Source of the DNA: Candidula unifasciata
Lineage: Eukaryota > Mollusca > Gastropoda > Stylommatophora > Geomitridae
Assembly (NCBI GenBank): GCA_905116865.2
Contig: CAJHNH020002055.1
Span: 1-64,000, forward strand
Reading direction: 5' to 3'
Length of the DNA stretch: 64,000 bases
The notes beneath the pieces are model-generated. The model ran no database searches. It had not been told where the DNA came from and saw only the letters and a list, made by a program, of their open reading frames with translations. A program made the translations under genes and the position numbers. Positions 25,317 to 31,854 of this stretch are shown here, piece after piece (position 1 is the stretch's first letter; each line of letters opens with the position of its first letter).

Positions 25317-28300
25317 ATGATGTTGTCCTCCCACCTGTATCACTGTCTACCTCTTGTTTTTAACTTTTCACTCTAGTATGGTTTTAAAAAGACTGTCTTC
25401 TAAGGTGGCCAAAATATTTCAATTGTCTCTCTTATTTCTTTTAGTAATGCTTTTTTCCATCATATCCAGAACCTTTGTGTTTTTTTTTGGTTTCCATGAA
25501 ATGTGGCCCACTTTTCTGAATATCAACATTCCCAGAGGCTCAATTCAATTTTCTAGTTGCTTGTCCACTGTCCGGAAGCCCCCATGGTCTAGCGGCTAGA
25601 CTCTCGCCTACGTATCAGTAGGTCATGGTTTCAGTTCCTGATGGTGGCCGGACTTTTTCCAAAAATGTCCTTGACTCCCAGGTTGACCCAGCCTTAAGTG
25701 GGTTACCAGGTAGTCCTTGGAAGTAAAGGTGACCAATGTGATGCTGACCACATCATCCACCAAGTTCCGTTTGGCCTGTAAAATATAAGTCTAGCCGTAT
25801 ATACCCAATACGCATGAAAGGCCTGGAAAAGGGTCCTTTGCTTTACTTTACTTGTCCACTGTTTTAAGTTTTTATTTTTTTGTTCTTTCTCTCCCCTTGT
25901 GATCAACTATTTAGCAGCACTTATTGAATTCATTTCTACACCTACAGAGAAGTCAGTCGGCTCTGTGGCGAAGTCGATGCGAATGCTTTGTAATGCTGGG
26001 TTCGATCCCAGTTGCGGGCCATGCGCCTCGCGCTGGTTTTGATAGTGGTATCAAGAAAGCCGACCGTCAAGAAAGCAATGGCAAACTAATGGACGTAAAT
26101 TTGCCTAGAAAAACCACACAAACTGCCAGGGGCTAATGGGGTTGGTTCTGCAACGTCCTGTTAAGGATACGCAACTAACCTAACAGAGAAGTAATGGCAT
26201 CCCAGCTCAGGGTGTTGAAGAGGCAGCAGCAGTCCACAGAACCTGGTGATCTCATAAGTACACAAAGATCTTTCTACCCTAGTACCTTGCCTCTCACTCC
26301 CCTGACAGTGAAAGATAACTCGAATATGGAACAAAATTGGAATGTGGGATAAAATCGGAATGTGGGATAAAATTGGAATCTGAAGTAAAATGTGAATATG
26401 GAATAAAATTGGAATGTAGAATAAAATTGGAATGTGGAATAAAACTGTAATGTAAAAGAAATTTGTAATGTGGAATACAATTAGAATGTGGAATAAAAAT
26501 AGAAAGTGGAATAAAATTGAAAAGTGGAATAAAACGGTATTGTTAAAAAAACTGTAATGTGAAAGAAAACTGGAATGTGAGATAAAATTACAATGTGAGA
26601 TAAAATTACAATGTGGAATAAAACTAGAATGTGGAATAAAATTGGGATGTGGAATAAAATTGGGATGTGGAATAAAATTGGGATGTGGAATAAAATTGGG
26701 ATGTGGAATAAAATTGGAATGTGGAATAAAACTTGAATGTGGAATAAAATTGGGATGTGGAATAAAATTAGGATGTGGAATAAAATTGGAATGTGGAATA
26801 AAATTGGGATGTGGAATAAAATTGGAATGTGGAATAAAATTGGGATGTGGAATAATATTGGAATGTGGAATAAAACTAGAATGTGGAATAAAATTGGGAT
26901 GTGGAATAAAATTGGGATGTGGAATAAAATTGGGATGTGGAATAAAATTGGAATGTGGAATAAAATTGGGATGTGGAATAAAATTGGAATGTGGAATAAA
27001 ATTGGAATGTGGAATAAAATTGGGATGTGGAATAAAATTGGAATGTGGAATAAAATTGAGATGTGGAATAAAACTGGAATGTGGAATAAAATTGGAATGT
27101 GGAATAAAATTGGAATGTGGAATAAAATTGAGATGTGGAATAAAATTGGAATGTGGAATAAAATTGGGATGTGGAATAAAACTGGAATGTGGAATAAAAT
27201 TGGAATGTGAACCTCATCTTTTGATTTTATTGTGTACAAAGAGCTAATATATTAAGGTTTTGGTATTAAACTTAATGGGAGCTGTGGTAGTTTACTGGCT
27301 AGATGCTCACTTGCCAGCCGGAGGGTTCTAAGTTTGAATCCACACTGAGGCAGACTTTGACATAATTTATTTTGGCTCATGTTGAGACAGTGTTAAACAG
27401 GTACTAGGTAATGTTCTAGCAAGTAAAAGCAAGGGATGTAATGTCGACCACATAACTCACTGAGTGCCCGCTGGCCCTAAACAAATATAAATCTACTATC
27501 ATATATTTGCTTCATGTTTCAATGGAGTAAAATCCTTGTGTGGCTTACGGGACCCCATTGTGGGAAAAACGAGAATTGCCTACCCAAAAAAAAAACATGT
27601 CGTAAGATTTGACTAATTGGGAGATTCCTTCAAAGTCGGAATGCATTGGCCCAAAACAACCAACCGCACACAAATAAGCAGGTAAAACAGATGTACACGC
27701 AAAACTCGGACCCTGGCACAAAGCCAAGGTCCAAACAGACGAACAATCAGGACTTTCCGTCGGAGCTTACAGCTGGTGAACAAAGACGAAGAAGAATGAA
27801 GTAAAAAAGTTCTTTACATTATTTGTATTAGACCTAGAACAACTACTTACCACTGATCACAACACTTGATGCTAGACCGTTATCGACATTTGAAATATTC
27901 ACAAATTCCACATGCTCACTTGACTTTTTATGTTTTGCTCTTTTCAGCTGAGTCGATTCTGATTTGTGAACGTCCTGCTTGCTAAAGTCGCCATTTTTAG
28001 AAGATGCATCATTAGCCTCTATCCAATGAGACAGGCGAATATTTTTGTCAAACAGGGGTGTCAACTTACTTGTATTCTGCGATAAAATACCTACATGACT
28101 TTCCTCATGAATGGAATTCTCTTTGCTGTCATTAAGAAAATGGCTGGAACGTTCAGAGGTTCCATCAGTAAACATCTGTGTTTCTGGGCCATTTTCACCA
28201 AGTGCGTCTGTTACCCTGTCACTGCCCAGATGAAAATTGACGCTTTGCTCCACATCTGAATCAGAATTATTTTCTTCACAACTATCACTGTCTTCTTGAT

Positions 28301-28805
28301 CATCTTCACTATCACATGAAGCTAATGCTTTCAAGTTCACGTCTGAACTGCTGGAACATTTACTAAACCTCGTTGCCCTGTGTGGCACAATTTCAAAAGT
28401 ATTTCCTTGAAAATTCTGGAAAGTCACATGACTATTTTGACGCGATTTTTTCCCGCCATTATTCTGAGAGTTTGAAACACCAATTGTTGCATCATTAAGC
28501 TCTTCATTCTCATTTTCAATTCTGTCAGATAACCGTTTGCCCAGTGAAGTGAAGCGAATGTTAAACAGCGTTTTATTTCGTTGGTCATTAATAGAACTGG
28601 CATTTGTGTATTGAACAGTATTATCGATATGGCTGTTGTCTATGAGCTGAGGTATGTTATCAGAATTGTGTAGATATTCTTCAACGGAAGCTGGAGTAAC
28701 AACAATTTCATGATGATTTTGAATAAGTGGCAGGACGTGAATGGTATTATCTGGCTGGATATCGATGCCACAAGTCTCAGCCAGGTTCTTGTTTGAGTGA
28801 TGCAT
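3328..28805 (-). CDS. TBC1D24: TBC1D24-like (Skywalker) TBC-TLDc protein gene, ten exons seen, 3' end outside window
   Basis: Spliced gene on the minus strand; about 2.5 kb of coding sequence in ten exons. TBC1D24 proteins join an atypical Rab-GAP-like TBC domain to a C-terminal TLDc domain and act in synaptic-vesicle and endosomal trafficking. Seen here in order: an acidic, Ser/Asp-rich N-terminal region (about 318 residues from the ATG at 28805), a TBC domain ([48 protein letters not shown]), a linker ([15 protein letters not shown]) and TLDc ([48 protein letters not shown]). All nine seen introns have GT/AG ends and compatible phases. Human TBC1D24 is about 560 residues, so the N-terminal extension is long. 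The final TLDc exon is not found at 1-3327. Two exons carry a one-base excess (see findings), so this may be a pseudogene or an assembly with indels. Exons between 27851 and 19951 may have been missed. Confidence 0.85.
3640..4150 (-). mobile_element. LINE fragment (RT C-terminal region)
   Basis: The antisense frame reads [20 protein letters not shown] then [18 protein letters not shown], a typical LINE ORF2 end. More decayed RT sequence extends toward 4150. Confidence 0.75.
4571..4768 (-). mobile_element. GAA-tailed family A copy with C-run expansion
   Basis: Contains 'gatcgttagttcctgcctg', 'agatgcacttcgact' and the 'tgaccccggaaccca' end. The normal 'ccccacaatgggg' segment carries a C-run of about 17. 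Confidence 0.75.
4930..5800 (+). mobile_element. RNase H-type LINE fragment, interrupted by 30-bp tandem repeat
   Basis: The frame shows [17 protein letters not shown], then [16 protein letters not shown] and [16 protein letters not shown], the RNase H fold with its catalytic Asp (YTDGS), Glu (MEV) and Asp (SDS). A stop and the 30-bp array follow, then decayed downstream sequence (KADRLAG-like, [14 protein letters not shown] in shifted frames). A relative of the 3' end lies at 18234-18500. Confidence 0.8.
5277..5458. repeat. 30-bp minisatellite, six identical copies
   Basis: Unit tcacattacagaagtccact plus gtgtgtggag, essentially perfect, inside the RNase H region. Being ten codons long it leaves frames open ([10 protein letters not shown] on the plus strand). 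Confidence 0.95.
6113..6430 (+). mobile_element. tRNA-headed SINE family B, preceded by a G-run
   Basis: A G-tract of over 20 at 6117-6140 leads into a tRNA-like head (box B-like 'ggtcgtaggttcgctccc') and the family body ('caggtcaacctagcctttag', 'tataaaaatataggtctagc') ending 'aaaagggacctttact'. Confidence 0.85.
6550..6905 (-). mobile_element. LINE C-terminal fragment
   Basis: The antisense frame reads [14 protein letters not shown] then [18 protein letters not shown], the F-G-H-V-x-R and R-G-x-R-x-x-K motifs of LINE ORF2 ends. Confidence 0.7.
6995..7153 (-). CDS. TBC1D24: TBC1D24-like exon 9, start of TLDc domain
   Basis: 159 bp, 53 codons, phase 0 on both sides. It reads [20 protein letters not shown] then a DEDG stretch, [18 protein letters not shown] and TNNE, the first strands of a TLDc domain. 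TLDc proteins are known to bind and regulate the V-ATPase. A tctccag acceptor precedes it; a decayed LINE tail lies just upstream in the intron. Confidence 0.9.
7200..7425 (-). mobile_element. LINE tail fragment
   Basis: Antisense gives [17 protein letters not shown] at the 3' side and a decayed R-x-W-x-R-E-L upstream, the usual end of a LINE ORF2. It lies in intron 9 near exon 9. Confidence 0.6.
7711..7784. repeat. 24-bp tandem repeat, three copies
   Basis: Unit containing gtcgtgggacctaggct, repeated three times with few changes. Confidence 0.85.
8151..8380 (-). mobile_element. GAA-tailed family A copy
   Basis: Family core from 'gatcaccatctgtaaacccc' to 'tctattcttcttttcccca'. It passes directly into a TG-rich tract. 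Confidence 0.8.
8381..9030. repeat. TG/TCTG-rich low-complexity tract followed by A-rich tract
   Basis: About 450 bp of degenerate (TGTGTCTG)n, then about 180 bp of AAATAA-type sequence at 8850-9030, then more TG-rich sequence to about 9120. Long apparent frames here are compositional only. Confidence 0.85.
9337..9489 (-). CDS. TBC1D24: TBC1D24-like exon 8, linker between TBC and TLDc
   Basis: 153 bp, 51 codons, phase 0 on both sides. It begins [20 protein letters not shown], which parallels the A-F-x-I-R-x-F-S-R-x-E-I block of TBC1D24. The remainder ([19 protein letters not shown]) is variable linker. The donor is GTGAGT and the acceptor ACCAG. Confidence 0.8.
9545..9995 (-). mobile_element. 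RNase H-type LINE 3' fragment
   Basis: Antisense carries the C-P-E-C-C-E-D tail motif near 9575 and blocks shared with 18234-18500 and 36040-36160. Several stops. Confidence 0.6.
9996..10726. other. Intron 7 interior, nothing recognised
   Basis: AT-rich, no repeat array and no exon-like frame between exons 7 and 8 apart from the LINE fragment at 9545-9995. Confidence 0.4.
10727..10824 (-). CDS. TBC1D24: TBC1D24-like exon 7, end of TBC domain
   Basis: 98 bp, entering with two bases and leaving in phase 0. It reads [16 protein letters not shown] then [15 protein letters not shown], the counterpart of the helix that ends in a V-S-P-E-K-L-L-E-like motif in vertebrate TBC1D24. The acceptor is CACAG and the donor GTATAA. 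Confidence 0.8.
11138..11228 (-). CDS. TBC1D24: TBC1D24-like exon 6 (small), TBC domain
   Basis: 91-bp exon found by looking for the missing piece between exons 5 and 7. It reads [17 protein letters not shown] then [13 protein letters not shown], a clear match to the R-V-F-D-x-F-L-x-E-G-Y-K-x-L-Y-R block of TBC1D24. The acceptor is AATAG and the donor GTAAGT. It enters in phase 0 and leaves in phase 1, which fits both neighbours exactly. Confidence 0.85.
11240..11850. repeat. 66-bp minisatellite, six to seven clean copies
   Basis: Clean units from about 11453, spaced 66 bp (caagcacata at 11591 and 11657), with degenerate relatives back to 11240. Lies in intron 5 of the TBC1D24-like gene. On the sense (minus) strand the unit is 22 codons without a stop and reads as a hydrophobic peptide. 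Confidence 0.9.
12020..12121 (-). CDS. TBC1D24: TBC1D24-like exon 5, TBC domain
   Basis: 102 bp, 34 whole codons, phase 0 on both sides: [11 protein letters not shown], then [18 protein letters not shown]. This matches the TBC1D24 region that continues the KYC..AAHKLM helix. The donor is GTTAGT. The acceptor (ttttcag before AGACAGG) is the founder of a 34-bp minisatellite that begins at this exon edge and repeats the acceptor upstream. Confidence 0.85.
12122..12478 (-). repeat. TBC1D24: About 34-bp minisatellite made of the exon 5 splice acceptor and first exon bases
   Basis: About ten units of roughly 30-36 bp directly upstream of exon 5. On the minus strand each contains tatattttcagagacaggcc or a variant, followed by catgata, that is the intron end plus the first 12-15 bases of the exon. 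About seven units keep an AG at the acceptor position. Confidence 0.88.
12555..12635 (+). mobile_element. tRNA-like SINE head (family D)
   Basis: Box A-like 'ggctggctgagtgtttaag' and box B-like 'ccaggtttaaatcc' about 40 bp apart, as in a Leu/Ser-type tRNA-derived SINE. No body recognised. Confidence 0.45.
12700..12870 (-). mobile_element. GAA-tailed family A copy, 3' half, in GC-richer variant
   Basis: 'caccggctgtgaactccagt', 'ttaatcgtccgcttggactt' and 'gacttcgaaggaag' align with the family; a T-run of about 19 sits at its 3' side. Confidence 0.7.
12871..14020. other. GC-richer block of unknown origin with 84-bp tandem repeat
   Basis: Clearly higher GC than its flanks. Contains three 84-85 bp repeats at 13420-13690 (tggttg starts at 13431, 13515 and 13600), each including cagcgcggtgacgacgacac or close. 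Open frames on both strands have no recognised domain. Probably a composite mobile element in intron 4. Confidence 0.5.
14330..14840 (+). repeat. Dispersed repeat E, split by a SINE
   Basis: 14330-14500 and 14790-14840 match successive parts of the inverted pair at 21030-21690 ('gtcacgcggctgtcatgaac', 'ccagacgaggtacaac', then 'gcctggcaataaacttagc'). SINE B sits between. Confidence 0.7.
14505..14790 (-). mobile_element. tRNA-headed SINE family B
   Basis: Antisense copy: 3' end 'aaaggacccttttccaggcc', body with 'tatagaccaatcggcacttg', head with box B complement 'aggactcaaacccttaacc'. Inserted in repeat E. Confidence 0.88.
14912..15220 (-). CDS. TBC1D24: TBC1D24-like exon 4, core of TBC domain, one base too long
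   Basis: 309 bp. It opens with [14 protein letters not shown] and runs through [18 protein letters not shown] and [10 protein letters not shown], the conserved core of TBC1D24 TBC domains. From about 15000 the family-like sequence continues in another frame ([20 protein letters not shown]). Phases 1 in and 0 out predict a length of 3n+2, but 309 is one base more, so a single-base excess lies near 14995-15005. The frame before the shift joins exon 3 correctly and the frame after it joins exon 5. Confidence 0.85.
15315..15590 (+). mobile_element. LINE C-terminal fragment
   Basis: Frames give [20 protein letters not shown], then [10 protein letters not shown], then decayed R-G-R-x-K-K-x-W-I-x-N and [14 protein letters not shown] sequence, the end of a LINE ORF2. 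Confidence 0.75.
15640..16260 (+). mobile_element. RNase H-type LINE fragment with CA expansion
   Basis: Reads [16 protein letters not shown], then after a (CA)n tract [39 protein letters not shown] and finally [10 protein letters not shown]. This is RNase H plus the Cys-rich tail. A stop and the CA expansion lie inside the domain. Confidence 0.85.
15763..15785. repeat. (CA)n microsatellite inside RNase H sequence
   Basis: About 11 CA units, between the conserved Glu and Asp blocks of the RNase H fragment. Confidence 0.95.
16769..16975. mobile_element. hAT-like MITE with perfect 8-bp target duplication
   Basis: 207 bp. Terminal inverted repeats cagtgtttcccaaact and, reversed, cagtgattcccaaact. 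Flanked by GTCTAGAC at 16761-16768 and 16976-16983. TIR sequence and 8-bp duplication are those of hAT (Charlie-type) elements. Non-coding; the interior has short ggcgcc motifs. Confidence 0.9.
16984..17856. mobile_element. Second hAT-like non-autonomous element at the same target
   Basis: 873 bp. Left end cattgttttccaacatttgt; right end, reversed, tagtgtttcccagtgtgggg. Left flank is GTCTAGAC (shared with the MITE) and right flank ATCTAGAC at 17857-17864. Most of the interior is a 20-bp minisatellite. Confidence 0.75.
17117..17822. repeat. 20-bp minisatellite, about 33 copies
   Basis: Unit aacaatcaaactgctccctt with indel variants, inside the second hAT-like element. Confidence 0.95.
17994..18204 (-). 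CDS. TBC1D24: TBC1D24-like exon 3, start of TBC domain, one base too long
   Basis: 211 bp between a CAG acceptor and a GTAGGT donor. The 5' frame reads [14 protein letters not shown] then [12 protein letters not shown] and LHLWEQLC, the first helices of the TBC fold, and then meets a TGA. The frame that fits the next exon reads [16 protein letters not shown]. Neighbouring phases require a length divisible by three, so there is one extra base, near 18050-18065. This could be a sequencing or assembly indel or a real disabling insertion. Confidence 0.8.
18234..18500 (-). mobile_element. RNase H-type LINE 3' fragment
   Basis: Antisense frame reads [20 protein letters not shown], then [20 protein letters not shown] and [18 protein letters not shown], a long open remnant. 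The copy at 5570-5770 has the same blocks. It ends about 30 bp from exon 3. Confidence 0.75.
18790..18890 (+). mobile_element. LINE tail fragment
   Basis: Plus strand reads [20 protein letters not shown] then stop, matching the C-terminus of the LINE at 46280-47432. Confidence 0.6.
18950..19260 (-). mobile_element. LINE 3' fragment
   Basis: Antisense: [20 protein letters not shown], then [19 protein letters not shown] and [19 protein letters not shown], a LINE ORF2 end with a short (GAT)n 3' tail. Relatives at 56480-56760, 57710-57830 and 62815-62880. Confidence 0.8.
19730..19951 (-). CDS. TBC1D24: TBC1D24-like exon 2
   Basis: 222 bp, phase 1 to phase 1, 73 full codons. Two AGs sit side by side at the acceptor; only the first (exon from 19951) keeps the phase with exon 1. 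The end reads [14 protein letters not shown], which resembles the start of vertebrate TBC1D24 (a FVD motif just before the TBC domain). The rest is Val/Ser/Glu-rich linker. A tRNA-like antisense stretch lies just left of the donor. Confidence 0.65.
20714..20988 (+). mobile_element. GAA-tailed family A, near complete
   Basis: Starts 'ctgtgggttccggggcccca' and ends 'cagctgatgaacgtgaaaaag' with a short GAA tail. Confidence 0.85.
21030..21302 (-). repeat. Dispersed repeat E, left arm of inverted pair
   Basis: Reverse complement aligns along its length with 21461-21690 (shared 'atgataaatttgaagttacc', 'gaatgtacaactta', 'cctgacgaga', 'ggcaataaattt'). Confidence 0.8.
21461..21690 (+). repeat. Dispersed repeat E, right arm of inverted pair
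   Basis: Sense copy of the element at 21030-21302, about 160 bp away. Roughly three-quarters identical by eye. No protein recognised. Confidence 0.8.
21690..22584. other. Intron 1 interior with simple sequence
   Basis: Contains a (AGAC/GT)-rich stretch at 21705-21775, and a duplicated segment (gtatatctgccatcatatac at about 22373 and 22441). No exon seen. Confidence 0.45.
22585..23590. repeat. 43-bp minisatellite, about 23 copies in three sub-blocks
   Basis: Unit starts tagtagacacaagtaac and includes gaacaaaagtgtctgctg; starts at 22585 and 22628. Sub-types change in order along the array (aagtaacattttcatg, then aaataacagttatatg, then aagtaacagttacataatc). Confidence 0.92.
23591..25090. other. 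Intron 1 interior, nothing recognised
   Basis: AT-rich, no coding signal or known repeat seen. Confidence 0.4.
25098..25316. repeat. (AT)n, (TATG)n and long (GA)n microsatellite
   Basis: AT tract at 25103-25118, TATG/TG-rich sequence to 25180, then GA repeats with a G-rich centre at 25198-25316. Confidence 0.95.
25575..25855 (+). mobile_element. tRNA-headed SINE family B, near complete
   Basis: Head 'cccatggtctagcggctaga' (box A) and 'ggtcatggtttcagttcc' (box B), body with 'caggttgacccagccttaag', end 'aaaagggtcctttgcttta'. The best preserved copy in the window. Confidence 0.93.
25950..26185 (+). mobile_element. tRNA-headed SINE family C
   Basis: Head 'ggctctgtggcgaagtcgat' and box B 'gggttcgatccc', body with 'aatggcaaactaatggacg', end 'aggatacgcaactaacct'. 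A reverse copy is at 52712-52948. Confidence 0.9.
26310..27215. repeat. 18-bp minisatellite, about 50 copies
   Basis: Unit aatgtggaataaaattgg, near-perfect from about 26590. Being six codons long it keeps several frames open on both strands for up to 250 codons. Confidence 0.95.
27280..27510 (+). mobile_element. tRNA-headed SINE family B, diverged
   Basis: Head 'ctgtggtagtttactggcta' and box B 'aagtttgaatcc', then the family body. 3' end lost. Confidence 0.75.
27537..27797 (+). mobile_element. GAA-tailed family A
   Basis: From 'tggcttacgggaccccattg' to 'cagctggtgaacaaagacg' plus a short GAA tail, ending about 55 bp left of exon 1. Confidence 0.85.
27851..28805 (-). CDS. TBC1D24: TBC1D24-like exon 1 (coding): acidic disordered N-terminal region
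   Basis: Open for about 318 codons from the first ATG at 28805. An in-frame TGA lies about 50 bp upstream and no earlier ATG is open in frame. The donor is GTAAGT after 27851, leaving phase 1. The composition is rich in Ser, Asp, Glu and Asn, including an acidic patch around [16 protein letters not shown], and suggests an intrinsically disordered segment. No domain is recognised. Assignment to the TBC1D24-like gene rests on strand, position and a phase that fits the next exon; it could be a separate gene or have further exons downstream. A 50-bp minisatellite begins at its 5' edge. Confidence 0.6.
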
Positions 28806-28810
28806 GTTTT

Positions 28811-29350
28811 TCAAGCTGAATACTTCACGCAATATTTCTCGGATATTGGAGCATGGTTTCTCAAGCTGAATACTTCACACAGTATTTCTCGGATACTGGA
28901 TCATGGCTTCTCAAGCTGAATACTTCACACAGTATTTCTCCGATACTGGATCGTGGTTTCTCAAGCTGAATACTTCACACAGTATTTCTCCGATACTGGA
29001 TCGTGGTTTCTCAAGCTGAATACTTCACACAGTATTTCTTCGATACTGGATCATGGCTTCTCAAGCTGAATACTTCACACAGTATTTCTCCGATACTAGA
29101 TCGTGGTTTCTCAAGCTGAATACTTCACACAGTATTTCTCCGATACTGGATCGTGGTTTCTCAAGCTGAATACTTCACACGGTATTTCTTCGATACTGGA
29201 TCGTGGCTTCTCAAGCTAAATACTTCACACAGTATTTCTCGGATACTGGATCGTGGTTTCTCAAGCTGAATACTTCACACAGTATTTCTCGGATACTGGA
29301 TCGTGGCTTCTCAAGCTAAATACTTCACGTAGTATTTCTCAGATACTAGA
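28811..29350. repeat. 50-bp minisatellite at the 5' edge of exon 1
   Basis: About 11 units spaced 50 bp (tcaagctgaa at 28861 and 28911). The first unit overlaps the bases just before the ATG at 28805. On the minus strand each unit carries gtgaagtattcag followed by cttgag. Confidence 0.95.
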
Positions 29351-30040
29351 GCATCTCTTTTCAACTAGAACATCTCTTTTCACAATAGTTCGCTGGAAGT
29401 GTGTTCTCTCATGCATGCAACCAACAGATGTCAGTTCTGGAGTTCAATTTTCTCATCCTCAAACATCTGCAAGGAAAAAAAATAAAGCAATTAATTTGTT
29501 GGTGCATTAATAAGGAATCAGGTGTTAAATTTATTGTTTTCTTCTGTGTCTGCTCTAAAAGGGACAGTTGGCACATTTTATTGTGGTATACAGCTAGGTT
29601 GCAATCTATGCTGGGCTGTTCAGCTAGACATATTTAATTTTAGTTAACCTCTAATTATTTGCCTTTTATTACATGCATGTTAGAGTACCCACCCCCCCCC
29701 CTCCCCCCCCCCCCCCCCACCAAAATAGGGTTCTGGGACCCAAACAGGAAACTAAGTGTAACACTAGTCAGCATCTGTGGTTAAAGACTGTGAATGCAGT
29801 TTCACAATCCCAACATAAAGAGGGCTTAAAATCAATGGTAATCTTCAGAAAGCAATGGCATATTAATGAGTACAAAAGTGCCAAGTGAAACCACACAGGG
29901 GCCAATAAATTATGTGGTTGGTTTGTGAGTCTTGTAAAGAACATACAATTAACTTTTAACATTGCTAGTACCTTACCCATCATTAGTAGCTACTTTGCAG
30001 AACCCCGCTCTCATCAGTCTGCCAGAAAGAAACTCAGTCT
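29351..30040. other. Upstream region of the TBC1D24-like gene, with C-run and SINE pieces
   Basis: C-rich tract at 29692-29718 followed by a family A end ('aaatagggttctgggaccc'), and a 3' piece of SINE C at about 29850-29950. No promoter can be called. Confidence 0.45.
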
Positions 30041-30041
30041 C

Positions 30042-30255
30042 TCACCAGCTTTCCGCCTTGTGTACTTTCCTACCAAAGGTGTCACTTACATTATGGTCTG
30101 TTATTTTTATGTGCTTGTGCTCTAGCATGACATCTACATTATCAGTTGTTGGTATCTGTAATATATTTGTTTTCTCATAACTTATCTGTAGTCCTATTTT
30201 TGATGCCGTAGATGACAAATTGTCTGTGTTGCTTTGTATGGTATACATAACAATA
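30042..30255 (-). mobile_element. LINE reverse-transcriptase fragment
   Basis: Antisense: LSSTASKIGLQISYEKTNIL, the helix after the RT catalytic box (A-x-x-x-G-L-x-I-x-x-x-K-T). Confidence 0.75.
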
Positions 30256-30299
30256 AATATTACTTTGCAAGGTAAATATGTATTGTCTCAAAGTAAATA

Positions 30300-30365
30300 T
30301 TTAATGGTCTAGCCCTGTGTGCCCAATAGACCTAAAGGCATAGAAAAGGGTCCTTTATTTACTTA
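30300..30365 (+). mobile_element. SINE family B 3' end fragment
   Basis: 'ggtctagccctgtgtgccca' followed by 'gcatagaaaagggtccttt'. Confidence 0.7.
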
Positions 30366-30439
30366 AACCTGATAAGATAAATATAATAAATACACTGATA
30401 AATACTACTTCATAAATACTACTTTTTCTTTCGTTCGCT

Positions 30440-30870
30440 TGAAATAGATTATCTATATCTGCTGCAATATTGTCTCTAGTATGAACTTCACTGTCTTATG
30501 TAATTCACTCAGCGACATGTAAAGTTTGCACCGATGTTTCTCTTAGCAAAAAGTTTTGCCTTGATATGTTGTATTTGGTAGTCTTGAAGGACATGATCTG
30601 TTGTCTCAGGTGCCAATCCACATATGCACATGGCTGATTCACCGATTTTAAATTGTGTGTACATGTGGCTATTAAGTCGACTGTGTCCTGTTCTCAGGCG
30701 TAGAATAATAACTTGCTCTGGTCTGTCCATTAAATGGTTATGGTCTTGCGCCGGTTTTGGTGGCTTTCTCATAGATTTGATTATTCTTTTATTGTTGTTG
30801 ATAAGAGACTGGTATGTCATGTTGTTCTTCATACAAAACTTTAAGTGATGTCTCAAACTAAGATATTATG
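30440..30870 (-). mobile_element. LINE fragment downstream of RNase H
   Basis: Antisense: LRTGHSRLNSHMYTQFKIGE then AMCICGLAPETTDHVLQD, the Cys/His-rich region that follows RNase H in many invertebrate LINEs. Confidence 0.8.
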
Positions 30871-30879
30871 AAATAACAT

Positions 30880-31405
30880 AGCCCAACATAAAATACATAG
30901 TAGTTTGCAATGTATATACAATGATAAATACCACTTTACAAAGTAAATTTGTAGTACTGTCTCAAACTACAAATATAATGAAATAACAAGGCACTAAATA
31001 CAACACAACTATACCCTCACCCAGAGATGAGACAGACTGATAACTATGGTGCAACACCCTCCTTATAAAGGTGTCAAGTGTTTATCAGTTGTAACTTTCA
31101 CCTACATCTGTTGCAATAACAAATACAACAAACAGGAAACTTCGGTTACCTTTTACGTTCAAATGACATCAAAACAGTGATAAATGTACAATCCCTACTT
31201 AACTCATCCCATCAAACAACACACCTATGCACATATTAGTCACAAGCCTGTTATTTTACTAGAGGTCAAAGCCTAGCCCGTTATTTCACAAGAGGTTAAA
31301 GCATAGCCTATTTTGTCATACACAGCTACTGATACAGATAACAAAATAAGCACTTAGAATTTAAAGCTGTAGGTGTGTAAAAATAAAATCTGCATAGGTC
31401 TCAGA
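30880..31405. other. Nothing recognised
   Basis: AT-rich intergenic sequence with a locally repeated 'ttatttcacaagaggt'-like motif near 31250-31310. Confidence 0.35.
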
Positions 31406-31410
31406 TATAT

Positions 31411-31825
31411 AAAGGGAAAAAGAGTTGAGTTGAGTCAAGAATTGACATCACAGTACTTGGGGCATTCCCATGCAGGCTAAAGGGAAAAAGAGTTGAGCTG
31501 AGTCAAGAATTGACATCACAGCACTCAGGGCATTCCCATGAAGGCTAAAGGGGAAAAGAGTTGAGCTGAGTCAAGAATTGACATCACAGTACTTGGGGCA
31601 TTCCCATGTACATAGGGGAAAAGAGTTGAGCTGAGTCAAGAATTGACATCACAGTACTTGGGGCATTCCCATGCAGGCTAAAGGGGAAAAGAGTTGAGTT
31701 GAGTCAAGAATAGACATCACAGTACTTGGGGCATTCCCATGCAGGCTAAAGGGGAAAAGAGTTGAGTCAAGAATAGACATCACAGCACTCAGGGCATTCC
31801 CATGCAGGCTAAAGGGAAAAAGAGA
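31411..31825. repeat. 68-bp minisatellite derived from an RNase H-LINE 3' end
   Basis: Six units starting aaagggaaaa at 31411, 31479 and then every 68 bp. The core 'gacatcacagtacttggggc' is the complement of the C-P-x-C-C-D-V tail seen at 16205-16235. Confidence 0.9.
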
Positions 31826-31854
31826 GGGACCCTTATCACACCAGATGTAGCAGT

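Noticed and set aside
25575..25650. tRNA gene
   Set aside because: Box A and B motifs are present, but each is attached to a shared SINE body and the cloverleaf is degraded.
26481..27239. 252-codon open frame
   Set aside because: It is a by-product of an 18-bp tandem array (six codons); several frames on both strands are open equally.
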